Assembly (NCBI GenBank): GCA_951812755.1
Contig: OX638329.1
Location: forward strand, 3,666,522 to 3,730,521
Direction: 5' to 3'
DNA: 64,000 nt
Source: an uncultured Latescibacterota bacterium
GTDB lineage: Bacteria > Latescibacterota > UBA2968
Each line of letters starts with the position of its first letter. The stretch's first letter is position 1. Shown here in pieces: positions 51,153 to 57,879 of this stretch. The notes under the pieces are model-generated. The model saw nothing but the letters and a program-made list of their open reading frames with translations, was not told where the DNA came from and did not search any database. The position numbers and the translations under genes are program-made.

Positions 51153-53561
51153 TTATCCCTGCCTTTGGGCATAAAAATCTCGCCCGTGTTTTTGGCAATA
51201 ATCACAAATGATAGGCAAAAAGACATCGGCATATTTCTCAACTTTCACAGGACCGACACCGGGAACTTGCCCGAATGCTTCCACTGATTGTGGTAATTGG
51301 GCAGCCATTGCTCGCAACGTCCTGTCGTGAAAAACAACGAACGCTGGTACGTGTTCAGCCTCCGATAACTCTCTGCGTTTGGTGCGAAGTTGCTCGAAAA
51401 GTTCCTGGCTATATCCGTTTGATTCTTCGGATGTCGTATCATAAACAGGTTCTTCAGTCATGTGGTCTGCCGAAGCCACTGGAAATCCCCAAAACTGCAT
51501 TTTGCCTCTGATCACCTCACGCCCATCAGGCCTCAGCTTGAGACTGCCGTGTTGTAGATCTCGATTAAGAAGTCCCTGTTGGATGAATTGTAGTACCAGA
51601 TGTTTCCATTGTGTTTTGTCATATTCTCTGCCGGTGCCATAGGTGGAGAGTTGGTGGTGCCGGTTCTTAACAATCTTCTTTGCTTTTGAACCGAGTAATA
51701 CATTGATAATATGCTCTACACCGAAAATTTCCCTTGTTTCGACAATACAGGAGAGGAATTTGCGAGCCTGCTCCGTTAAGTCAACTCGCTCCATTTCCGC
51801 CTGGCGACAGTTGTCACACATTCCACAATTTTGTTCTTCGTAGTGTTCTCCGAAATAAGCTAATAACCCTTTGCGGCGGCACTCTATAGAAGTTGCCCAC
51901 TCAACAAGCGTCTGCAATCGTTCCAACCGCCCTTCTCGCTCAGATGGCGCACCTTGATCTATGAAATATTTGATGGTGTCAACATCGCCGTGATTGAACA
52001 GTAAAAGGCAATCCGCTCGATGTCCATCCCGACCAGCACGCCCAATCTCCTGATAGTAAGACTCAGGTTCCTTTGGCAATCCTACATGTAGTATGAAACG
52101 TACATCTTCTTTATCAATCCCCATTCCAAAAGCTATTGTTGCGGCTATCACCTGAGTGTCCCCATTGATGAAAGCTGCCTGATTCTGCTTACGGGTTTCG
52201 CTATCCAGGTCTGCATGATAGGGAAGTGCCGAGATCCCACGTTCAACTAAATTGCGAAACAGCGATTCAACTTGTTTCTTTGTCTGGCAGTAGATGATAC
52301 CGGATTCATCACGATGGGTATTGAGAAATGCAAGCGTCTGCTGTAGTACCTCCTCTTTCAATTCAATACCCATGAAGAGATTTTTCCGGTCAAAACTGGC
52401 AATGAATTCATTTTCCGCCTGAATTTTGAGCAATTGTTTGATGTCCTGTTGAACCCGTGGCGTAGCAGTAGCTGTCAGCGCGACACAGACAGCGTTCCTG
52501 AATCGTTCACGAACGGAAACCAGTTGTCGATACTCTGGACGAAAATCGTGGCCCCACTGTGAAATACAGTGTGCTTCATCAATTGCAAGACAGACCACCT
52601 GAGACTCATCGAGCATCAACAAAATCTCAGGTCGCAGGAGCGTTTCAGGAGCAACGTAAAGTAGCTTAATTTCACCCCTTTTGACACGCTGCATTGTGGC
52701 AACATATTCTGAATGGCTAAGGGTACTGTTGAGAAAAGCAGCGCAAACATCCCGCTGTTGCAATTGCATCACCTGGTCTTGCATAAGCGAAATCAACGGA
52801 GATACGACAACGGTTAGGCCATCGAAGATAAGGGCGGGCAGTTGATAGCAGAGCGACTTCCCACCCCCAGTTGGCAGAACAATCAACGCATCGTGCCGGT
52901 TGAGAATGTGGCTGATTATTGTCTCCTGCAAAGGTCGGAACTGTTCATACTCGAAAACGTCATTGAGCACCTCTTCGGCTGTTTGATGCAGCGTTTGAGG
53001 TAGAGGAGATTCTACTTTACGTGAGTGGAATGTATGTCCGCCAAACAGAAATATTTGCCCTTTTGTCAGACGCACAATGACGTCATTCTGCGTCTGCTGC
53101 TCGTCGTTTTCGTCAATATGAATCACGGGGAGATCCTGTGCCGTGAGCGAGGCTCCGATCAGTTTGCTTCGATGGCAGTGCTCCGGCTTTCCTTCGCTAC
53201 ACATGAGAGCAATACATTGTTGTTGAGCAAAGGCCGTCTGGAGACGTTCAATTCCCCTCTGATAGACTTCGGTATCCTTTACCTTTTCGTAATCCACCTG
53301 CCCTTTCGCATCATAACAAGTTTCGTCATCAGGGTGCCCGCCCAACGTGTCGCCCATGAACACATACCGAATCCGGTGCTGTTGCAGCTTCACCTCCAGA
53401 GCCTCTTTGGAAAATTCGGGTTTATAGCGAGAATAGGGAGCTGAGCGCACATCAACGAGGTAGGCAATTTCATGTTGTTGTAGTACTTCGATGAATTGCT
53501 CAATGGAACGGCTACCGTAACCGATGGTGTAAATTGGGATGGATGCTGATATTTTTTTCAT
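51153..53561 (-). CDS. DUF488-RecQ helicase fusion
   Basis: 802 residues. Residues about 8-150 are a DUF488 domain (IYTIGYGSRSIEQFIEVL, LVDVRSAPYSRYKPEF, CSEGKPEHCHRSKLI). From about 205 it is a complete RecQ: EQFRPLQETIISHIL, Walker A LPTGGGKSLCYQLP, AIDEAHCISQWGHDFRPEY (DEAH), ATIAFGMGIDKEDVRF and QEIGRAGRDG. A zinc/RQC region follows (CGMCDNCRQAE), and a C-terminal HRDC domain (about 715-795, LSEAEHVPAFVVFHDRTLRAMA). It should be a 3'-5' DNA helicase. The DUF488 fold is of unknown biochemical role. A fusion, not a mis-call: there is one uninterrupted frame and no internal start with a ribosome binding site was noticed. It converges on GGT with a 48-base gap. Confidence 0.9.
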   Translation of the reverse strand: MKKISASIPIYTIGYGSRSIEQFIEVLQQHEIAYLVDVRSAPYSRYKPEFSKEALEVKLQQHRIRYVFMGDTLGGHPDDETCYDAKGQVDYEKVKDTEVYQRGIERLQTAFAQQQCIALMCSEGKPEHCHRSKLIGASLTAQDLPVIHIDENDEQQTQNDVIVRLTKGQIFLFGGHTFHSRKVESPLPQTLHQTAEEVLNDVFEYEQFRPLQETIISHILNRHDALIVLPTGGGKSLCYQLPALIFDGLTVVVSPLISLMQDQVMQLQQRDVCAAFLNSTLSHSEYVATMQRVKRGEIKLLYVAPETLLRPEILLMLDESQVVCLAIDEAHCISQWGHDFRPEYRQLVSVRERFRNAVCVALTATATPRVQQDIKQLLKIQAENEFIASFDRKNLFMGIELKEEVLQQTLAFLNTHRDESGIIYCQTKKQVESLFRNLVERGISALPYHADLDSETRKQNQAAFINGDTQVIAATIAFGMGIDKEDVRFILHVGLPKEPESYYQEIGRAGRDGHRADCLLLFNHGDVDTIKYFIDQGAPSEREGRLERLQTLVEWATSIECRRKGLLAYFGEHYEEQNCGMCDNCRQAEMERVDLTEQARKFLSCIVETREIFGVEHIINVLLGSKAKKIVKNRHHQLSTYGTGREYDKTQWKHLVLQFIQQGLLNRDLQHGSLKLRPDGREVIRGKMQFWGFPVASADHMTEEPVYDTTSEESNGYSQELFEQLRTKRRELSEAEHVPAFVVFHDRTLRAMAAQLPQSVEAFGQVPGVGPVKVEKYADVFLPIICDYCQKHGRDFYAQRQG

Positions 53562-54093
53562 ATCACGTCGTTGAATCTAACATGCGTTCAAATTCATCAA
53601 GATTGGAAACCTGTATCGCCGCACGGTGCATTGGACAAATGCAACAATCAGAACTCAAGCAAATATCAGGCCAATGTCACAGCATCGCGCGACAAATGGT
53701 ATGGACAGCATCAAATAACCCTTATTATGCCTTCAATATGCTGTATCGCGCCCTTTTTTTCAACTTGAATTTAAGGATTGTCTATTTGGCTCAGAACTGT
53801 CTCTGTATATTTTGAGCGATGAATGGGCGGTCATGTGAAAGATATGTACCACTTGCCTATTTGTCCGCCGCACTGTAAAACCCTCAAATGAACTGCTACG
53901 CAGTTTGTACATCGCTCACTCGCGTTTTTTCTCTGGTTGATTGCGTAAGTCAGTTTTTTAAAAAAATACACCGCGCAAGTTGGCGCGGCGTAGCGTGTTA
54001 GCTTATCTTTTGATCGTGTAATTTCGCAACATCCTCTGGTTTGCGAGGGTCGCCTTTTTGCCAATCTATAAAAGAAAATTTGAGCTGAATCGT
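53562..54093. other. 532-base intergenic region with a partial repeat and a terminator
   Basis: No gene is recognised. At 53888-53912 there is a fragment of the dispersed palindromic repeat (AACTGCTACGCAGTT-TGTAC). At 53958-53988 there is a minus-strand terminator. Short frames on both strands (for example 53571-53768) show no homology and no ribosome binding site. Confidence 0.5.
53958..53988 (-). terminator. Intrinsic terminator
   Basis: On the minus strand CCGCGC, loop CAACTT (approximately), GCGCGG is followed by TGTATTTTTTT. It lies 105 bases beyond the stop of the EF-hand gene at 54094 and is correctly oriented to end its transcript. Confidence 0.75.
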
Positions 54094-55482
54094 TTAATTT
54101 GTGATTCTAAGTGCTTTAAGACTTTGGATTTGTTCTGCACTCATCATAGACTCTATGAGATGATATGTTAATGCTTCTACCACTACTCTGCGGCCCTCAC
54201 CCTGGCCAGCCAGATCAGCATAGTCCGTTATAAGATGATCTACTGACAGCGTGGAATCTTTTTTGAGAGCATCCAATTTCGCGATCAAAGTCGCTCGGCC
54301 ATTAACATAATCCTGGGTATAACCCACAACATTAGTCGAGAGACCACAAAGAATGGCTTGTTGATCTGGGGTTAATACCTGGTCGATCAAAGCCGCAGCC
54401 CCCCCACGACTCACCGATGTTCGATCTACATATCGAAAGCTTGAAAACCCAAAATAGTTGCCAATTTTACCTCTTGGCAAAAAGAGCGCGTCATCTAAAT
54501 CACCCGTTGCCCAGGCAATGAACTTGCTCGACACTTCCTGCATCAATTTAGCATCATCACGGCTAAGTGCGTTAAATTGAGTTCTTGCTTCTGCAGCATA
54601 TCGCAATGAGGTATTTTGCATCTGATCTACCGTGACAACGCCACGACGAATATCTTCTAAGTATTGCACCTGTTCAGAGCTTAAAAGAGGTAGTAATTTT
54701 GCATAGTATTGGGCCGTTATGACCGTAATGGTGCCTTCGTATTCCCCAATTGACTGTATCAAGTTCATCACACGAACATAGTCCATTGTAACGTTATTTT
54801 TTAAACGCCACAATTCATCGACCAACAAAACGCGGTCTTCCAAAAATCCGTTGATTGCCGTTCGATGCTCGGCCAATAATTCATATAAAAATGACCGTTG
54901 AGTATCATCCAAAAGCTCCAAAACTTCCTTATAGACTGCCCCCCGAAAAGAGACATCTGCATTGTTCCCCTCGCGTTCCCGAATCTCGTTCCTGAGTGCT
55001 GCAAAACCAAAATAATTTGCCACCTCACCAATGGGTTCATAATGTGCATCTTCAACCGTGCCGGTAAGCCACACCAACAATTTTGATGCCGTTTCAACAT
55101 AAACATGATCAACACCAACAAGCTCTTCTTTTGCACAATTTTGTTGTTCTATAGGTACAACCTGCCAATCATCTGGTAGCTTGTAAAACGCAGACGGCAA
55201 GGATGTGTTACCATTCGTACCATATGCTCTAACAAATATCAGAAAGTCAGGAAAATCTACTTGCCCATTTTGATTAAGATCAAATTGGGCTTGATCGGTG
55301 CCAAAAGCACCTGCAAAGGCGAGAAAATCGAGAAAGTTTGTTTCACCATCGGCATTAAAGTCGGTTGTTATATCTGACGCTTGAAGCGATAAGGGATTAG
55401 AGTGCAACTTTCCAACGGGTCCAATGCACATCAAAAACACAAAACCTATTTGCATACAACACCGAAACCATCCGTTTGCCAT
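54094..55482 (-). CDS. Secreted EF-hand protein with a duplicated domain of unknown function
   Basis: 462 residues from the ATG behind GGAGG. A signal peptide (MQIGFVFLMCIGPVGKLHS) is followed by two dockerin-like EF hands (TDFNADGETNFLDFLAFAG, DLNQNGQVDFPDFLIFVRA). Two helical domains come next that are copies of each other: SKLLVWLTGTVEDAHYEPIG-EVANYFGF and SKFIAWATGDLDDALFLPRG-KIGNYFGF, each ending in a stretch like LTPDQQAILCGL or LDDTQRSFLYELL. These endings faintly resemble the LTxxQ region of Spy/CpxP-type chaperones, but the match is not firm. The function is unknown. It is divergent from the PhyH gene at 55608 (125-base gap). Confidence 0.78.
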   Translation of the reverse strand: MANGWFRCCMQIGFVFLMCIGPVGKLHSNPLSLQASDITTDFNADGETNFLDFLAFAGAFGTDQAQFDLNQNGQVDFPDFLIFVRAYGTNGNTSLPSAFYKLPDDWQVVPIEQQNCAKEELVGVDHVYVETASKLLVWLTGTVEDAHYEPIGEVANYFGFAALRNEIREREGNNADVSFRGAVYKEVLELLDDTQRSFLYELLAEHRTAINGFLEDRVLLVDELWRLKNNVTMDYVRVMNLIQSIGEYEGTITVITAQYYAKLLPLLSSEQVQYLEDIRRGVVTVDQMQNTSLRYAAEARTQFNALSRDDAKLMQEVSSKFIAWATGDLDDALFLPRGKIGNYFGFSSFRYVDRTSVSRGGAAALIDQVLTPDQQAILCGLSTNVVGYTQDYVNGRATLIAKLDALKKDSTLSVDHLITDYADLAGQGEGRRVVVEALTYHLIESMMSAEQIQSLKALRITN

Positions 55483-55607
55483 GCCATTACCTCCAGGTTT
55501 CACTTTCAATAAACTTTGTTTATCGGTTTTGACATTTTCTTATATTTTAACAAGGGGAACTATCGTCCGACATTAATCATCTTCCCATTTAAAACAACGG
55601 AGCAAAA

Positions 55608-56360
55608 ATGCCAACAAATATCGACTATAAAAAAATCATGTCCGACCTTGATGAAGTGGGTTTCCATATCATTCCTTCAGTCATCCCAGAAAAAAAAGCC
55701 GATGAAGCACGAAGTATTCTTGAGCAACTCCTCAAAGAAGAAGCCACTGAGCAATCCCTTGCAGCCAAAACGCAGCGCGTAGGGCGCATCGCCGTCAAGC
55801 ACTCCATCTTTCTCGAACTCATGTCCCACCCGACCATTGTAACCCTGTGGCGCAAATACCTCGGTGACGACATGGTCTGCTCCACCTGGTCTGGCAATAC
55901 AGTCTATCCGGGCGCAGACAGTTTTGGCTGGCATTCAGACTACCCTTATTGGTCTGTGCAACCGCCCTGGCCGCCTGGCCGTCTCGCAGGTCAAACCATC
56001 TGGCTTCTGAACGATCTCACCGAAGAAAACGGCGCAACCGCCATGCTGCCCCAAAGCCACCTCAAAGGCGAACCACCACCGCCCGAACTCAAAAACCAAT
56101 GGATTGACGGTGGTAAAATCCTCACCGGCAAACGCGGAAGTGCCATTGTCATGCACGGTGCCTGCTGGCATACAGCTCGCCCAAACCAAACCGATGAAAT
56201 TCGATCTGTTCTTCTCGGCATGTATATGCGCCCCTGGTTTATCCCACAAGAAGACATGCGCGGCCAACTGGCAGAGTTAGAAAACCCTTCTGACTTAGTA
56301 CGCCACCTTATGTGCGCCAATCAACGAACGCCGAGTAATGTTGGCGCAAATCAATACTAA
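55608..56360 (+). CDS. Phytanoyl-CoA dioxygenase family protein
   Basis: 250 residues with a start behind ACGGAG. EVGFHIIPSVIPEKKADEAR is the N-terminal motif. FGWHSDYPYWS carries the H-x-D iron ligands, ENGATAMLPQSHLKGE the core sheet, and SAIVMHGACWHTARPNQTDE the distal His region. The motifs are complete for an Fe(II)/2-oxoglutarate oxygenase. Its stop codon overlaps that of the convergent sulfatase, so no terminator separates them and antisense overlap is likely. The substrate is unknown. Confidence 0.92.
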   Translation: MPTNIDYKKIMSDLDEVGFHIIPSVIPEKKADEARSILEQLLKEEATEQSLAAKTQRVGRIAVKHSIFLELMSHPTIVTLWRKYLGDDMVCSTWSGNTVYPGADSFGWHSDYPYWSVQPPWPPGRLAGQTIWLLNDLTEENGATAMLPQSHLKGEPPPPELKNQWIDGGKILTGKRGSAIVMHGACWHTARPNQTDEIRSVLLGMYMRPWFIPQEDMRGQLAELENPSDLVRHLMCANQRTPSNVGANQY

Positions 56361-57769
56361 TTCCGCCTTCTCCTATTATTTCTCTCTCTTCGTCCACCTG
56401 CTGGTTGACTCGGGTCGTAATTTGGATTGGGCTTGGGCATTTGGGCATCAACGGATGCTAAATATTCATTTAGCCGGTCGTGCAATTTCTCAACAACCTC
56501 TGGTTCGCGATCTGCCAGATCGTTCTTCTCACCCATATCTTTACTCAGATCAAACAGGTGCAGTTTATTGGCCTCATAAAATTTGATCAGCTTGTAATCG
56601 CCCAACATAATTGCCGATGCAGGTCCTGTGGGATCCATATCGTAATGCGGAAAATGAAAAACGAGTTCCTCGCGTGACCGCTTCACTTCACCTTTACCCC
56701 CATTCACCAAAATAGATACAAGGCTCCCGCCCTCAACATCCTCGGGCAAAGATCCATTGCCCCGAGACAATTCTGCAATAGTTGGCAATAAATCAATACC
56801 CATTGTCCGCGCATAAGCAAACGTATTAGCTTTGATACCTGGCCCTCGCACCAATAACGGAACGCGCAAACCACCCTCCCAAACAGAGCCTTTTCCCAGC
56901 GTCAGAGGCGCATTTGAAGACCGTCCCGGCGTGCCGTGATCAGCAGAGTAAAAGACATACGTATTATCGGCAATATCCAGTTCCTCAATTTTATTCAGAA
57001 CCATACCAATCGTCTTGTCAATATCCAGGCAAGCTGCGATTTCTCCCAAACGCCTACCATCTGCCCCACCAGCACGCTTCTGTACCTCCTTCAGCGTTTC
57101 CGGCAAGGCATGCTCTCCACGCCGACTCGAATATTGATCCAACTGCAAATAGAAAGGTTTTCCCGCGCCAACCTGACGTTCTATAAACGCCATCCCCTTC
57201 CCGGCTATTGCATACGCCTGCTTCGGATTGGGATCGCGAACATTTTCAGGTCCGCCATTATTATTTGGGCCATCACTCTCTTCAAAACCGTGGAACCTCG
57301 GATCTTTTCTCCCCATATGCCACTTGCCAAAATGAGCCGCGACATAACCCTCCTGTTTCAAATAATCAGCAATAGTAATCTCTTCGGTCGGCATCTCCAA
57401 CAACGGCCTTGGCGGAATCAGTTTCGTATTACCAACAACTTGATTCACAAACGTCATTCGCAATTTTGCCGGACTTTTTCCCGTAAGATACGAGACCCGA
57501 GATGGTGTGCATCGCGGCGAAGGCGCGTAAAAGTTCGAAAACCGCATCCCATCTTCAGCCAGCTTCGCCAAATTGGGCGTATAGAGAAAATCACTCACCG
57601 AATTGGGCACCCGATCATCCATCGGCACAGACAGACTCGCCCAACCCTGTGCTTCACCCTGGATAAATACAAAATTGGGACGCTTAGACGCAACTTGACC
57701 AAACGCATTGGCCACAGCCATCCCGCATACACCAGCACCGACTACACCGAGAAACTCTCTCCGCTTCAT
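56357..57769 (-). CDS. Tat-exported sulfatase-family protein with altered metal site (CTPSR)
   Basis: 470 residues from the ATG behind GGAGG. A twin-arginine leader (MKRREFLGVVGAGVCGMAVA) directs folded export, the only clear export signal among the ten sulfatases here. The formylglycine motif is intact, C87-T-P-S-R with VSYLTGKSPAKLRM. The first metal-binding segment reads PNFVFIQGEAQGWASLSV, where family members have a pair of Asp (ADDQGW or TDDQGY), so the calcium-ligand pair is replaced by Glu-Ala. Later blocks GKWHMGRKDPRFHG and VFYSADHGTPGRSSNAPL keep the second metal Asp and His. Catalysis may be lost or changed. The C-terminus is Arg/Asn-rich. Confidence 0.88.
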   Translation of the reverse strand: MKRREFLGVVGAGVCGMAVANAFGQVASKRPNFVFIQGEAQGWASLSVPMDDRVPNSVSDFLYTPNLAKLAEDGMRFSNFYAPSPRCTPSRVSYLTGKSPAKLRMTFVNQVVGNTKLIPPRPLLEMPTEEITIADYLKQEGYVAAHFGKWHMGRKDPRFHGFEESDGPNNNGGPENVRDPNPKQAYAIAGKGMAFIERQVGAGKPFYLQLDQYSSRRGEHALPETLKEVQKRAGGADGRRLGEIAACLDIDKTIGMVLNKIEELDIADNTYVFYSADHGTPGRSSNAPLTLGKGSVWEGGLRVPLLVRGPGIKANTFAYARTMGIDLLPTIAELSRGNGSLPEDVEGGSLVSILVNGGKGEVKRSREELVFHFPHYDMDPTGPASAIMLGDYKLIKFYEANKLHLFDLSKDMGEKNDLADREPEVVEKLHDRLNEYLASVDAQMPKPNPNYDPSQPAGGRRERNNRRRRN

Positions 57770-57792
57770 TGCAATTCCTCCATAGCATAACA

Positions 57793-57879
57793 CTACTTTA
57801 CGGTATATCTCACAATCACTTCATTGTCCAAAATGAGATTCGACGACCATATAAATTGTGCATCTTGCTCTGGGTCATC
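57793..57879 (-). pseudogene. Duplicated C-terminal fragment of the 60488-61645 protein
   Basis: The 28 codons ending at 57793 encode a near copy (26 of 28 residues) of the C-terminus of the EF-hand protein at 60488, including DAQFIWSSNLILDNEV and RYTVK. The join lies exactly at the stop of the metallophosphoesterase gene, so a homologous gene once stood here and was deleted down to its last 87 bases. There is no start codon or ribosome binding site. Confidence 0.8.

Noticed and set aside
53571-53815. Short plus-strand frames upstream of the RecQ fusion
   Set aside because: No homology, overlapping alternatives in two frames and no ribosome binding site.
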